DNA of 64,000 bases, taken from assembly GCA_001464575.1 (NCBI GenBank), contig LNFE01000244.1, forward strand, positions 1-64,000. Direction: 5' to 3'. Shown here piece by piece: positions 32,625 through 43,180 of this stretch (the first letter of the stretch is position 1; each line of letters opens with the position of its first letter). The stretch comes from Acidobacteria bacterium Ga0077553 (GTDB lineage: Bacteria > Acidobacteriota > Terriglobia > Bryobacterales > Bryobacteraceae). The notes under the pieces were generated by a model. That model had not been told where the DNA came from. It worked only from the letters and a program-made list of their open reading frames with translations, and searched no databases. The translations under genes and the position numbers were made by a program.

Positions 32625-35488
32625 ATGTTTCGTATCGTCCTTGTCTGCCTGCTCTTTGCTGTAGAACTCACCGCCCTATCCACCGGCGCGGCCACCGTCG
32701 TCGGCACGGTCACCGATTCCACCGGCGCCGTCGTGCCCGGCGTCAAAGTCACCGTTCGCAACCTGGGAACTCAGTTTGTCTCCGCCGGACAAACGAACTC
32801 CGCCGGCGCGTACTACATCCCCAACCTGGCATCGGGATCCTAGGAGATCATCATCGAAGCCGCCGGTTTTAAGAGATTCGTCCAGACGGGACTCATCCTG
32901 CGCATCAACGAATCCCCCCGCATCGACGTGCAACTGGAGATCGGCAACGTCACCGAGTCCGTGAAGGTCGACGGCACCCCGCCCTTGCTGTGGTCGAGAA
33001 ACTGCCAGTGATGTAGAAGTTTGTCCACCGGGTCCTGCTGTACATGCCGGGAATGACGAACATCAATGGGCAGCATGCGGTGGGGCAGTTGGGCGACTAC
33101 CAAAGGACAATGATCGCCTCCCTCGATTCCGTGCGGGAGTTCAAGATGTGGACGACCGGTTCCCCCGCCGAGTTCGGCCACTCCGCAGGCGGACAGTTGA
33201 GCCTGGTCTTCAAGGGCGGGACGAACCAGTTTCATGGCTCGCTCGAGGACCGGTACACGAACGGAAAGTTGATTCACCGGGCGTTTCTCGAGCAGTTGCC
33301 GCGCACCGGCGCGTTCACCTATCACGAGTAGGGCGCCACGGCTTCGGGCAAAATCATCAAGGACAAGACGTTCTTCTTCGGCGGCTTTCAGCAGCACTAC
33401 GAGAAGGTGAGCGAGACCGCGATTGTCACAGTGCCCAGCCCGGAAATGCTCGCAGGCGACTTCAGCTTCGGCGGACGCGACCTGAAAGCCTGGCGGCCCC
33501 CAAGCGACCCCGGCACGATTCAACCCACGGGACCGGTGAACAACCTGACCTACAACGCAGGCGGCGCTAACATTTTTCGCGCTACGACGCCAAGATCGAC
33601 CACCGGTTCACTCAAAACCACAAGATCTTTGGCCGCTATTCCCTCGTGCGACACCGCAGTGAAGAGCGGCCCGTGCGGGAGCTGACCGAAGTGACCTACG
33701 GCAGTGGATACGTCAAGCCGCTCGATCAATCGAACATCGTACTCTCCGCCACGTACACGATGAATCCCACCACCATCAACGAGATGCGTCTCGGCCAGCA
33801 TTGGGCCGGCAAACTGGGCATCCCGAACGTGTCGGCCGAGACGTTCCCGGACTTCCAGAATTCGGGCGGCGGCGGTGTTTCGGCCTCGGCCCGGGCGGCC
33901 GATCTAAGGACGTTGCCGAGGACTTCGCTTTCCAGGAGAACCTCACAAAAGTCACCGGCAAGCATACGCTGAAGTTCGGCTATGAGTTGATGCGCACCCG
34001 CTACCACTCGCTGCAAGCGACCCTCCCTTCCGGCCAGTACCGCAGGACCGGTACGGAGCTGCTCTTTACGCCCAACACCGGCAACGCGTTCGCCAATCTG
34101 CTGTTGGGCACGGTGGGCCAAGGCATCTTCCAACAGAACCAAGCCACCTGGCTGCCGCGCTGGTGGTCCCACGACTGGTACGCCCAAACCACATGGCGGC
34201 CGGTGCAGAGTGTGACCGTAGAAATGGGGCTCCGGTGGAGCTACGAGTCGCCGTTCTCCACCAAGTACGAACAACAGGCGCAGTTCGACCCCGAAGCGAC
34301 CGATCCGTTGACCGGTCCCCGGGGAGCGATTCTTCATGGCAAGGGGAACCTGGCGAAGTGGAATCTCCATCCGCGCGTGGTCTTCCGGTCGAGCTTCGGC
34401 ATGCACACCGCGGGACAAAACTTTGCAGAGTACATTGCCTCCGCCAACGTACAGCAGGTTCCCGGCGACCCGCGCCATGCCTTCCTGCTCTCGCAGGGGC
34501 CGGACCAGATCCGTTTCAACACGGCGGCCGACGGTAGCGTGCCGCTCCAAGGGACCAACTACGGCGGGCAGAACGCGTCCTACTTTGACCCCCAAATGCG
34601 GATGCCCTATGTCAACATGTGGCCGGGCGGATTCCAGAGGCAGCTCTCGAAGACATGGGTCGGCGAGGTGCTCTATCAAAGCTCCTCCGGCGTGGGCCTG
34701 TTGAAAACCTGGGACATGAACGTGGTGCCGCTGAACATCTCGACCGATCCGGCGGTGTTGAACCCGGTGTTCAACGCGGTGCAGAACTATAAACCGTACA
34801 CGCAGGCGCCATTCAGCACTTTTCAAACTACGGCCACAACTCCCACCATTCGAGCACCTTCCGCATGGAGCGGCGATATGCCCAAGGCATGACGCTGAAC
34901 GATGGAGACGACGATGGCGGACGGGCATCACGTTCTACAACCGGAACCTCGAGAGAGGCCGGGCGAGCTACAACATCCGCCACCGGTTTGTCAGTGTGAT
35001 GGTCTATGAGCTGCCCGTGGGCAAGGGACGGCGCTTCATGAACGGCGGCGGGAAGCCCCAATCGATATCTGCCGGGCATGGTCCGGCCAAATGCTGTTCA
35101 GCCGGCCGAACAAATGGTGGTGGAACTACACCGTCCGAAACCGGTTCCCCTGGCGGCGCAGAACTCGTACTTCAACGTCGGAGCATTTGCCTATCCGGCC
35201 GCCTTCACGGCCGGCACGCTGGGCCGCAACGTCGTCGAATCGCCCGGCCTGCAACGGACACAGCTTTCACTTTCAAAAACCATCGCCGTGAAGGAGCGGC
35301 TGCGGTTCACCGTGCGTTGGGACTGCAACAACCCGACGAAGCAGCCGCAGTTGGCCGATGCGGGCGGCAGCTATAACCTGCAAGCTTTGGCGCAATTCGG
35401 CCGCTTCAACGGGATTGGCCGCGGCAGCTTTTCCGACATCGGAACCGCCCGGATGCACCACGTAATTGTGGGACGATTTGAGTGGTGA
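32625..35488 (+). pseudogene. Degraded TonB-dependent receptor
   Basis: All parts of an Oar-like receptor remain but the frame is broken many times. The regulatory domain (VVGTVTDSTGAVVPGVKVTV) runs to TAG 32841, where homologs continue YEI. The same frame continues to TGA 33009. Frame 2 gives VVEKLPVM, then TAG 33014 and MPGMTNINGQHAVGQL to TAG 33329 (a Trp site), then GATASGKIIKDKTFFFGGFQ. Frameshifts near 33580, 33885, 34825, 34930 and 35070 lead to FSDIGTARMHHVIVGRFEW at the end. About 850 residues of receptor sequence are still recognisable, so decay is recent relative to size. The stop overlaps the next gene's GTG. Confidence 0.85.
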
Positions 35489-37113
35489 AACTCTTACTGG
35501 CAGCAGTTACAACGATTAGCTTGTTCGGACAAGTGCCGTCGACGGATACGAAGTTTACGGCGCCATCGTTTAGTTCGCTCGAGGAATGGAAAGCCCGGCG
35601 GGCCGGCCTGCAGAAGCAGGTGATGTCAGCCGCCGGGCTGCTTCCCTTCCCGGAGCGGAATCCGCTCAACGCGCAGGTGTTCGGCCGGATTGCCTACGCG
35701 GACTACTCGATTGAGAAGGTCTACATCGAAACGCTGCCCGGCTTTTACCTCGCGGGCAACCTCTACCGTCCCGTAGGCAAGAAGGGACCGTTCCCCGGCA
35801 TGCTCGCGCCGCACGGGCACGCCCAGTACGGGCGGCTGGCCGATGACGAGCTCTTCTCCGTGCCGTCACGCGGCATCAACCACGCCCGGCAGGGCTACGT
35901 CGTGTTCGCCTACGACATGATCGGCTACAACGACACGATGCAGTTGCCGCACGTCTTCGGCACGACGCCCCGGGAACAGTTATGGAGTTTCGGGCCGCTG
36001 GGGTTGCAGACGTGGAACTCGGTTCGGGCGCTGGACTTCCTGCAGACGCTGCCGGATGTGGATAAAGAAAAGCTGCTGGTAACGGGCGAGTCCGGCGGGG
36101 GAACGCAAACGTTTATGCTCTGCGCCGTGGATGAGCGGCCGAAGTGGTCTGCGCCGGTGAACATGATTTCGCTGATTATGCAGGGAGGCTCGCCGTGCGA
36201 GAACGCGCCTAGCCTGCGCGTGGGAACCAACAACGTGGAGATCGCGGCACTGATGGCCCCCAAGCCCATGCTGATGGTTTCCGCCACCGGAGACTGGACA
36301 CAGAACACGCTCAAGGAAGAGCACCCGGCCATGAAGAAGATCTACGATCTTTACGACGCAGGGTCGCAGGTGGAGACGGTGCAGATTGATGCGCCGCACA
36401 ACTACAACAAGGCGAGCCGGGAGCAGGTCTATCGCTTTTTTGCCAAACACGTCTTGGGAGACAGTGACCTGACCAAGTACAGCGAAAAACGAATCCGGCA
36501 GGAGAAGCTGCAGGACATGCTGGTCTTCATGGGCCGGCCACTGCCCGCGAACGCCTTGGACCTGAAGGGGCTCTTCGCTCTATGGATCGCGGCGGCGGAG
36601 AAGCAAAACGCGACCGAGCGGGATGTCAAGGCGATGCGGGAGAAGTTGGCGGTGGCGTTGGGCGTGGCCTGGCCTGCGCAGGTAGCCACCGCGCCGGGGC
36701 AGTTTAAGAAAGGCAAGGGTGGGGCGGTGATCGCCATCGGCAACGCGGGCCCAGGCGATGGCCGTTCCGAACTACGGATCGACTTGCGTCCCAATACTCC
36801 GGCGGCGGACATGGAGACTCGCTACTATCTGACCTTCAACCGCAGCGACGATGCCAAGCGGGTGCAGGACATTGTCACTGCCGTGGCCTGGCTGCGGCAG
36901 CAGGGCGAGACGGAGATCACGATCCAGGCGCAAGGCAAGGCGGCAGTGCTGGCGACGTTTGCCGCGGCGGCGATGGAGCAGCCTGTGAAGCTGGACGCCC
37001 CGTTGGGTTCGTTTCGCGGTACCGACGACGAGATGATCGCGAACTGCTTTGTGCCGGGCTTGCAGAAGGCGGGCGGAATTCAGACGGCGTTGCGCGTCTT
37101 GGGCGCAAAATAG
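35485..37113 (+). CDS. Acetylxylan-esterase-like alpha/beta hydrolase, secreted
   Basis: 542 residues from GTG 35485, which overlaps the stop of the receptor pseudogene in a GTGA junction; GTG 35482 is an alternative. A short signal peptide (VKLLLAAVTTISLFGQ) is followed by an AXE1-type hydrolase core: GMLAPHGHAQYG, nucleophile GESGGG (S203), D270 in SATGDWTQ and H305 in DAPHNYN. The C-terminal 200 residues are less conserved. It probably deacylates a plant-derived polysaccharide or related ester after or during uptake. The coupling implies that it once shared an operon with the now broken receptor. Confidence 0.8.
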   Translation: MKLLLAAVTTISLFGQVPSTDTKFTAPSFSSLEEWKARRAGLQKQVMSAAGLLPFPERNPLNAQVFGRIAYADYSIEKVYIETLPGFYLAGNLYRPVGKKGPFPGMLAPHGHAQYGRLADDELFSVPSRGINHARQGYVVFAYDMIGYNDTMQLPHVFGTTPREQLWSFGPLGLQTWNSVRALDFLQTLPDVDKEKLLVTGESGGGTQTFMLCAVDERPKWSAPVNMISLIMQGGSPCENAPSLRVGTNNVEIAALMAPKPMLMVSATGDWTQNTLKEEHPAMKKIYDLYDAGSQVETVQIDAPHNYNKASREQVYRFFAKHVLGDSDLTKYSEKRIRQEKLQDMLVFMGRPLPANALDLKGLFALWIAAAEKQNATERDVKAMREKLAVALGVAWPAQVATAPGQFKKGKGGAVIAIGNAGPGDGRSELRIDLRPNTPAADMETRYYLTFNRSDDAKRVQDIVTAVAWLRQQGETEITIQAQGKAAVLATFAAAAMEQPVKLDAPLGSFRGTDDEMIANCFVPGLQKAGGIQTALRVLGAK

Positions 37114-37119
37114 CCTCGG

Positions 37120-37460
37120 CAGAGAACTTGATTGGTATTCGTCATCACGTGGTCGGCATAGGCGACGCCCGTGTAGGGAAGAGACAGGACGAAAGGCTCG
37201 CCCAGATCCGGGAATTCGATGCGGCCACCGGGACTGGGGTAGCGGTGGCGCAGCGCGCTTTTCCAATGAGTGGCAGCGGTTGAATCCACGAACTCGACGC
37301 CGGCGGACTTCGGCCAAGGCGACCGGGAGATCGATGCAGCAATTGAGCGTTCCGGCGGCGGTGACGAGGTCAAGTGCCGCATCGGCGAAGGGAAGGCACT
37401 CGGCGCGCCCGGCAAACGCGAAAGGCCAGCACTGCAGCCCACCGCAAGCGCACACTCAAA
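37120..37460 (-). pseudogene. SAM-dependent methyltransferase remnant
   Basis: The minus strand carries fragments of a type-11 methyltransferase in two frames: FAGRAECLPFADAALDLVTA and VALAEVRR in one, then THWKSALRHRYPSPGGRIEF and GEPFVLSLPYTGVAYADHVM in the other. The first is the motif II-III region with the LPFADxxxDLV pattern. The second is the C-terminal end. The motif I glycine loop is not found upstream. It therefore looks frameshifted and truncated, and it fills the 467-bp gap between the hydrolase and the SDR. Confidence 0.5.
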
Positions 37461-37580
37461 CGGGCCAGGGAGTTGGGAGGCCACCCACCGATGACCAGGC
37501 GGCGACAACGGGCGTAGCCTTCGGCCATCGCAGCCGAGGCGAGAAAGCTGCCGCGAGAGACATGCTAGCATCGGGCGGTG

Positions 37581-38306
37581 ATGCAGAAGGTAGCGGTGAT
37601 TACGGGGGCTTCGGCGGGCCTCGGCGCGGAGTTTGCCCGGCAGCTTCACGGAATGGGATACGCTCTGCTCGTCGTGGCGCGGCGGGCGGAGCGGCTGGCG
37701 GAGATCGACGCTGAACACTGGGTGGCCGACTTAAGCGTGGAGCAGGAAGTGGAACGCCTGGCCGCACACTTAGAGAGCCGGGATGACGTGAGGATGCTCG
37801 TAAACAACGCGGGCTTCGGGACCCAGGGACATTTGGCCGAGACAGCGCTTGAGCCGCAAATGGCCATGCACCGGCTGCATGTTCTGGCCACGGTGCGGCT
37901 GACGAGGGCGGTGCTGCCGCAAATGATCCGCCGGGGCGCGGGCGCCATTGTAAACGTCAGTTCGGTGGCCGGGTTTGCCCGGTCGGCGAACAACGTCAGT
38001 TACTGCGCGACGAAGGCGTGGACGAACGCGTTCAGCGAAGGGTTGTGGCTTGAGTTACAGCGGACCGGGGTGACGGTGCAGGCGCTCTGCCCGGGGTTCA
38101 CCTACACGGAGTTCCACGATGTGATGGGCAGCGACCGGGCCAAGCACCCGCGGTGGCTGTGGCTCGACGCCGGATTCGTCGTGAGGGAATCGCTGCAGAA
38201 CCTCGAGAAACTCTATGTCATCCCGGGTTGGAAGTACAAAGCGTTCCTGGCCTTGTGGACGAAGCTACCGGCGTGGTTGCGGCTGCGGATGGAGGCCCGT
38301 CGTTAA
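37581..38306 (+). CDS. Short-chain dehydrogenase/reductase (SDR)
   Basis: 241 residues. Cofactor motif TGASAGLG (8-15), NNAGFG, catalytic Ser in IVNVSSVAGFA and YCATK identify a classical SDR of the DltE/YqjQ-like type. The C-terminal part (ALWTKLPAWLRLRMEARR) is basic and hydrophobic and may touch the membrane. ATG 37581 follows a GTG at 37578. Its 3' end overlaps the dead VapC gene on the other strand by 89 bp. Substrate unknown. Confidence 0.8.
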   Translation: MQKVAVITGASAGLGAEFARQLHGMGYALLVVARRAERLAEIDAEHWVADLSVEQEVERLAAHLESRDDVRMLVNNAGFGTQGHLAETALEPQMAMHRLHVLATVRLTRAVLPQMIRRGAGAIVNVSSVAGFARSANNVSYCATKAWTNAFSEGLWLELQRTGVTVQALCPGFTYTEFHDVMGSDRAKHPRWLWLDAGFVVRESLQNLEKLYVIPGWKYKAFLALWTKLPAWLRLRMEARR

Positions 38307-38550
38307 GCCTCCGGCAGGCCACGCCAAGATCCGCGGCAAGCGCGTCCAGCCGGGAATCGGCACTCCATAGTTGCAAACCCGCAACGCGGGCCGAAGCGAG
38401 AAGGTGGGCATCCATCCAGCCGACGCCCCGCCCAAACAGTCCGCAATCCTGAACAACCTCATCCCGTGCCAGGAGCCGATCCAGGCCAGTGGAGAAAGGC
38501 TCGCGACCGGAGAGAAACCGCAACTAGACCGACGTGTCAACCAACACCAT
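38218..38550 (-). pseudogene. VapC-type PIN toxin, inactivated
   Basis: ATG 38550 opens MVLVDTSV, then TAG (38526-38524) where VapC proteins have Trp. The frame continues LRFLSGREPFSTGLDRLLAR, then GLFGRGVGWMDAHLLASARV and LQLWSADSRLDALAADLGV. Compared with this PIN subfamily, about 40-45 residues between LARDEV and GLFGRG are missing, including the conserved Glu helix. So there are two lesions, an amber codon at position 9 and an in-frame deletion. It overlaps the antitoxin stop by 1 nt (TGATG). Confidence 0.75.
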
Positions 38551-38756
38551 CACCCAGCCTTGCGCTTAGCCGTTGCCGATTCGCGGCGTCTCGGCACTTC
38601 GAGGACATCCGGTTCGCTCCCCCGCAAAGCCCTCAGGCGCTGGTAGGCAGCATGCCGTACGAGAGCCTCCAAACCCAGCCGCAGAGTCTAGCTATCGGTT
38701 GCCGCGCCACAGGCCTGTTGAAGCAGCTCCAGGTCAACGGGAAACGTCTTTTTCAT
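38550..38756 (-). pseudogene. VapB-type antitoxin with an amber stop
   Basis: ATG 38756 (GAGG 8 nt upstream) starts MKKTFPVDLELLQQACGAAT. TAG follows at codon 23 (38690-38688), where homologs have Glu. The same frame then continues TLRLGLEALVRHAAYQRLRA and LRGSEPDVLEVPRRR to TGA. The sequence is otherwise typical of VapB antitoxins with an RLGLEALVRHAAYQRLRALRG block. It is likely a young pseudogene together with its toxin. Confidence 0.75.
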
Positions 38757-38766
38757 CTTCATCACC

Positions 38767-39672
38767 TCACGCCGTCGCCCCGAAAGCAAGTGCCGGGTTG
38801 TCCACCAGCAGCCGCTGCGCCCAACCCTCCGGGAGCATCGGCAGGAAGTCCGTATACAGATACGTATAGCCGCGGAAGTTGCCGCCATTCGGCTCACCGA
38901 CGTGATACCAGCCCGAGTCCTGAGAGATCAGCGTCCTGCCCAACAGGTCCCGCTCCGCCATCGCCTTCACGCAACGCAAATGATACTCCGCCGAGCGCGG
39001 CCCAATGCCATCGAACTCCACCCACGCCCCCGCCCGCGCAGCCTTGGCGTGCACCTCCGGGTCCCGTTCGTTCTGCGCATGCACCCACACAAATCGCGTC
39101 AACGGACACTTCGCCTTGCTGAGAATTTCGAGCTGCTCCAGCGCTGCCACGCCGTCTCCCGTATGCGACGCCAGCGGCAGCCCGGTCTCCCGGCTCGTGA
39201 TCGCGGCCGCCTCCACTAACTTGCGGCTGAGCGGCGGAAGCGGACCGCGGTCAACCCCGATCTTGATAAACCGGGGCTTCGTCCCTTCGACGCCCCGCTG
39301 ATGCTCCCGGATGAACCGGCGCGCCAGCTTCGTAGCCGATTCCGTCTTGGCGTAGACGGGCAGAAAGATAAACTCGCGGGCGGCGTAGAGGCCGGTATTC
39401 GTCCAGAGTTCCACCCCGGATGCCTCCGCCAGGCGGCGGAGCAGCCCAGGGTCGCGGCCAAGAAAGTTTGGCGTGCACTCAAGCATCCGCCGGCATCCCA
39501 AGCGGGCCACGGCCTGCAGATGCGGCAGCGCCAAGCGAAAAACTTCTTCAGGATCATAGCGCGACCGGCTCACCTGATTCGCGCCAATGAAGTCGACCAG
39601 AACATGCTCGTGCACCAGCGTGGAAGCGGGCGGTGGAGCCAGCAGAGAGGCAAGAAAATCCCGGCGTCGCAT
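38767..39672 (-). CDS. Phosphotriesterase-family amidohydrolase
   Basis: 301 residues. The binuclear metal ligands of the PTE family are all in place: H21-x-H23 (VHEHVLVD), the bridging Lys K137 (FIKIGVD), H170 (ASHTGDG), H198 (WVHAQNE) and D252 (SQDSGWYH). The start [12 protein letters not shown] looks like a Tat-type signal, so it may be exported. PTE homologs are mostly lactonases or phosphotriesterases; substrate undetermined. It is divergent from the PQQ gene, whose start is only 18 nt away. Confidence 0.8.
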   Translation of the reverse strand: MRRRDFLASLLAPPPASTLVHEHVLVDFIGANQVSRSRYDPEEVFRLALPHLQAVARLGCRRMLECTPNFLGRDPGLLRRLAEASGVELWTNTGLYAAREFIFLPVYAKTESATKLARRFIREHQRGVEGTKPRFIKIGVDRGPLPPLSRKLVEAAAITSRETGLPLASHTGDGVAALEQLEILSKAKCPLTRFVWVHAQNERDPEVHAKAARAGAWVEFDGIGPRSAEYHLRCVKAMAERDLLGRTLISQDSGWYHVGEPNGGNFRGYTYLYTDFLPMLPEGWAQRLLVDNPALAFGATA

Positions 39673-39689
39673 TTCCTTATGATATGGGG

Positions 39690-41726
39690 ATGCGTATTGT
39701 TTTGTGGCTGCTGCCCTCTCTCCTGTTCGCCCAAGCCGACTGGCGAACCTACCGGGGAGGCCCAGCGCAGACCGGGTTCTCCACCCTCAAACAGATCACG
39801 AAAGCGAATGTCGCCAAGCTCCAGCCGGCTTGGACCTACGACACCGGAGACGCCGAGAAGGGCACCGAAATTCAATGCAATCCGCTCGTGATTGACGGGG
39901 TGCTCTACGGCAGTTCGGCCAAACAGAAAATCTTCGCGCTGAACGCAGCCACCGGAAAGTTGTTGTGGCAGTTTGACCCCAGCGGCGGCAAGCCCGCGCG
40001 GGGCCGGAACCGCGGTCTGGTGATGTGGCAGGAGGGCAAGGAACGCCGCCTGCTCTTCACTTGGCGGAACTGGCTATTCGCGCTGGACCCCGCCAACGGC
40101 GCCGTCATCGAGAGCTTCGGAAAACAAGGCCGCGTCGACCTGCGCGAGGGGCTCGGCCGCGATCCGGAACGGGTCTCCATTTCCGCGCCAACGCCCGGCA
40201 TTCTCTACAAGGACATGCTGATTCAAGGGTCGCTGGTGCCCGAGGGACTCCCCTCGGCGCCCGGCGACATTCGCGCCTATGACGTCCGGACGAGCGCGAT
40301 CCGCTGGACCTTCCACACCCTGCCCCGGCCCGGCGAACCGGGCTACGAGACCTGGCCCAAGGACGCCTGGACCTACGCGGGCGGCACGAACTCCTGGCCC
40401 GGCCTCGCGCTCGATGAAAAACGCGGCACCGTGTTCGCCCCCACCGGCTCGGCCTCGTTCGACTTCTACGGCTCAAACCGGCATGGCAACAATCTCTACG
40501 CCAATTGCCTGCTGGCGCTCGATGCGGCGACCGGTAAGCTGAAGTGGCATTTTCAGTTCGTCAAGCATGATGTCTGGGACCGCGACCTCCCCGCGCCCCC
40601 CACCCTCGTCACCGTCAAACGCGACGGCAAAACGGTGGATGCCGTCGCGCAAATCACCAAGTCCGGACACGTCTTCGTCTTCAACCGGGAGACCGGCGAA
40701 AGCCTGTTCCCACTAACGACGGTGGATACCCCGGACAGCGATGTCGAAGGCGAAAAGCTGGCCCGGCAGCAGGTGCTGCCGCTGAAGCCCGCTCCCTTCG
40801 CGCGCCAGGAGCTCACCGAAGACATGATCCCGAACCCCGTCGCCAAGGCTCGCTTCCGCCAAGTACGCAGCGGACCGCAGTTCACCCCGCCAAGCAAGGA
40901 GGGCACCGTTATCTTCCCCGGCTTTGATGGCGGCGGCGAATGGGGCGGCGCGGCCTTCGACGCCTCCACCGGACTCCTCTACGTCAACGCCAACGAGATG
41001 CCCTGGATTCTCCGCCTGGTGCCCCGTCCGGCGGCGAAAGGTGCCACTTCGGCCAAGATGCTCTACGTGCAGAACTGCGCGGGCTGCCACCGGGAAGACC
41101 GCGGCGGCAGCCCGCCCGAATTCCCGCAACTGGTGAAGCTCGACCCGGCCAAACGCGCCGACCACGCGCGGATCATCGCCAAGGGACAGGGCCGGATGCC
41201 GGGCTTCGGTCATCTACCCGCAGCCCAGCAGGACGCCATCCTCGACTACCTGCTCACGGGCAAGGACGCGGCGGCGGCGGCAGTGGCCGGCAACTCGCTC
41301 ATCGAACAGGCCTATCAGACCGACGGCTACAATAAATTTCTCGACCCCGACGGCTACCCCGCGGTCAAACCGCCCTGGGGCACGCTGAACGCGATCAACC
41401 TGAACACGGGCGAGTACGCCTGGCGGCAGCCGTTTGGCGAGTTCCCGGCCCTGGCCGACAAGACGACGGGCACCGAAAACTATGGGGGGCCGTTGGTTAC
41501 CGCGGGCGGGGTACTCTTCATCGGCGCAACGAACCACGACCGTCAGTTCCGCGCGTTCGATAAACAGACGGGGAAGCTCCTGTGGCAGACCACGCTCTCA
41601 GCGGGCGGCAACGCCACGCCGGCGACTTACATGGTCAATGGCAAGCAATACGTCGTCATCGCGGCCGGCGGCGGCAAGAGCGGCGCCCCCAGCGGCGGCA
41701 GCTATCACGCTTTTGCGCTGCCTTAG
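39690..41726 (+). CDS. PQQ-dependent dehydrogenase with inserted cytochrome c domain
   Basis: 678 residues with signal peptide [15 protein letters not shown]. The body is an eight-bladed PQQ propeller ([66 protein letters not shown]). A c-type cytochrome is inserted near the C-terminal third: CAGCH (C463, C466, H467) with axial Met in GRMPGFGHL. It should oxidise an alcohol or sugar in the periplasm and pass electrons to the inserted heme. No cognate electron-transfer partners lie nearby. The stop overlaps the convergent glycosyltransferase by 4 nt. Confidence 0.85.
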   Translation: MRIVLWLLPSLLFAQADWRTYRGGPAQTGFSTLKQITKANVAKLQPAWTYDTGDAEKGTEIQCNPLVIDGVLYGSSAKQKIFALNAATGKLLWQFDPSGGKPARGRNRGLVMWQEGKERRLLFTWRNWLFALDPANGAVIESFGKQGRVDLREGLGRDPERVSISAPTPGILYKDMLIQGSLVPEGLPSAPGDIRAYDVRTSAIRWTFHTLPRPGEPGYETWPKDAWTYAGGTNSWPGLALDEKRGTVFAPTGSASFDFYGSNRHGNNLYANCLLALDAATGKLKWHFQFVKHDVWDRDLPAPPTLVTVKRDGKTVDAVAQITKSGHVFVFNRETGESLFPLTTVDTPDSDVEGEKLARQQVLPLKPAPFARQELTEDMIPNPVAKARFRQVRSGPQFTPPSKEGTVIFPGFDGGGEWGGAAFDASTGLLYVNANEMPWILRLVPRPAAKGATSAKMLYVQNCAGCHREDRGGSPPEFPQLVKLDPAKRADHARIIAKGQGRMPGFGHLPAAQQDAILDYLLTGKDAAAAAVAGNSLIEQAYQTDGYNKFLDPDGYPAVKPPWGTLNAINLNTGEYAWRQPFGEFPALADKTTGTENYGGPLVTAGGVLFIGATNHDRQFRAFDKQTGKLLWQTTLSAGGNATPATYMVNGKQYVVIAAGGGKSGAPSGGSYHAFALP

Positions 41727-42469
41727 CGCGTAAAGTACAACCGGCAAAGCTGGACGAAGGTGGTCGCCAGGGATTTCATCCGAAAGAACTGGGACCGCCC
41801 GTGCCGGCGGGGGTAATGCCCCACTGGGAGTTCCACCACTTCCATGCCCGAGCGTTCGAGAAGCTTAACGAGTTCCACGCAAATCGTGCCACTCGAAGAG
41901 CGCAGCGGTTTTTCTTCAAGCAGAGCGCGCCGGAAAAGACGAAAGTCGCAATCGATATCCCGCAGGCGAACGCGGAATAGGAAGCGGGCGAACTGGTTGT
42001 AAACCGCGCCTATGGCCTTGCGGTGCCAGGGGTCCTGCCGCGCGATCTTGTACCCGTTCACGAGTCCGACTTGCGGCTGCATCGCCTCGAGCAGTGGCGG
42101 AAGGTCCCCTACGTCATACTGACCGTCGCCGTCGGTATAAAAGATAAAGTCCTTGGTCGCCGTGGCGAAGCCGGTCCGGAGGGCGCCCCCGTATCCCCGG
42201 TTCTCCGGATGGGTAACCACCCGTAACCGCGGCCCGAACTGCAACTGCAGTTCGCCGAGAACCTTCCCCGTATCGTCCGCACTGCCATCATTGACGACGA
42301 TCACTTCAAAATCGTCAACGAACTCTTCGAGAACAACAAAGGTTTTGGTGATTAGCGCCGGAAGTGAGGGGGCGTCGTTGTACGCCGGGAAAAAGACGCT
42401 CACGCTATGTGCAAACCGCTGAACAGGCGCAACGGTCGCGAGCGGGCGGACTGAGGCGGTCTTCTGCAT
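41723..42469 (-). CDS. Family 2 glycosyltransferase (dolichyl-phosphate-mannose-synthase-like)
   Basis: 248 residues. The GT-A features are [33 protein letters not shown] and the metal-binding DGDGQYD. The shape matches polyprenyl-phosphate glycosyltransferases that lack a membrane domain of their own, with a basic C-terminal segment ([20 protein letters not shown]) that may dock on the membrane. Sugar and acceptor are unknown. The upstream region (42470-42544) separates it from the response regulator. Confidence 0.75.
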   Translation of the reverse strand: MQKTASVRPLATVAPVQRFAHSVSVFFPAYNDAPSLPALITKTFVVLEEFVDDFEVIVVNDGSADDTGKVLGELQLQFGPRLRVVTHPENRGYGGALRTGFATATKDFIFYTDGDGQYDVGDLPPLLEAMQPQVGLVNGYKIARQDPWHRKAIGAVYNQFARFLFRVRLRDIDCDFRLFRRALLEEKPLRSSSGTICVELVKLLERSGMEVVELPVGHYPRRHGRSQFFRMKSLATTFVQLCRLYFTR

Positions 42470-42544
42470 GGGGAGTGAAACATAACGATAGCGAAGATAA
42501 AGTTGCGCCGTCTATACTAGATCTACTGTAAAGAAGTATTAAAT

Positions 42545-43180
42545 TTACGACACAATTCCGCGGCGGACTGCGCTCAGTACGAGTTCAGCGGCGCTATGGA
42601 GGCCCAGTTTTTCCATGATCCGCGCCCGATGCGTTTCGATGGTGTGGAGACTGAGGCTCAATTGATGCGCAATCTCTTTGTTGCTATTGCCTTCGGCGAG
42701 CAATTGGTAGATGTGGCGCTCCCGGTCGGTCAAACGCTCGTAGCGATCGTCGAGAGACTCGTTCGGATTGCGCAGCCGGAGGAACCGGTCGACCTCGGGG
42801 CTGAAAAAGCGGCGGCCCCGGCGCACGGCGAGGATTGCGGCGATGAGCTCTTCCTCGACGCAGTCTTTCAGCACGTATCCGTTGGCGCCCTCCCGCACCG
42901 CCCGGAGAACGTAGCGTTCGTCGGCGTGCATGCTCAGCATCAGCACGGCAACATTCGGCGAATTGCGCCGGAGCTGGGTTAGGGCCTCGAGTCCATTCAA
43001 GCCTTTCATACCCACGTCGAGCAGCGCGAGATCGGGCCCGTGCTCCAGGGCCAGATTCACGGCTTCCACGCCCGTGCTGGCTTCGGCCACTACCTGCAGG
43101 CCCGGTTGGGTCTCCAGGATGCGACGGAGGCCTTGGCGCACCAACGTATGGTCATCGGCAAGCAAAATACGGAAAGGCAT
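42545..43180 (-). CDS. NarL/LuxR-family response regulator
   Basis: 211 residues. The receiver domain has acidic pocket D9-D10, phosphorylation site D55 (LLDVGMKG) and K105 (YVLKD). The LuxR HTH (residues about 148-210) reads LTDRERHIYQLLAEGNSNKE, LSLSLHTIETHRARIMEKLG. Its ATG overlaps the kinase stop by 1 nt (TGATG), so the two are one operon. It probably regulates unknown targets in response to the adjacent kinase. Confidence 0.85.
   Translation of the reverse strand: MPFRILLADDHTLVRQGLRRILETQPGLQVVAEASTGVEAVNLALEHGPDLALLDVGMKGLNGLEALTQLRRNSPNVAVLMLSMHADERYVLRAVREGANGYVLKDCVEEELIAAILAVRRGRRFFSPEVDRFLRLRNPNESLDDRYERLTDRERHIYQLLAEGNSNKEIAHQLSLSLHTIETHRARIMEKLGLHSAAELVLSAVRRGIVS

Noticed and set aside
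37080-37718. 212-residue minus-strand frame between hydrolase and SDR as an intact gene
   Set aside because: Only part of it has methyltransferase character and the matching segments are split across two frames, so it is reported as a remnant.
32625-38756. Amber stop codon reassignment
   Set aside because: Several intact genes in the window end at TAG at the expected C-terminus, and the receptor gene also has frameshifts, so plain pseudogene decay is the better explanation.
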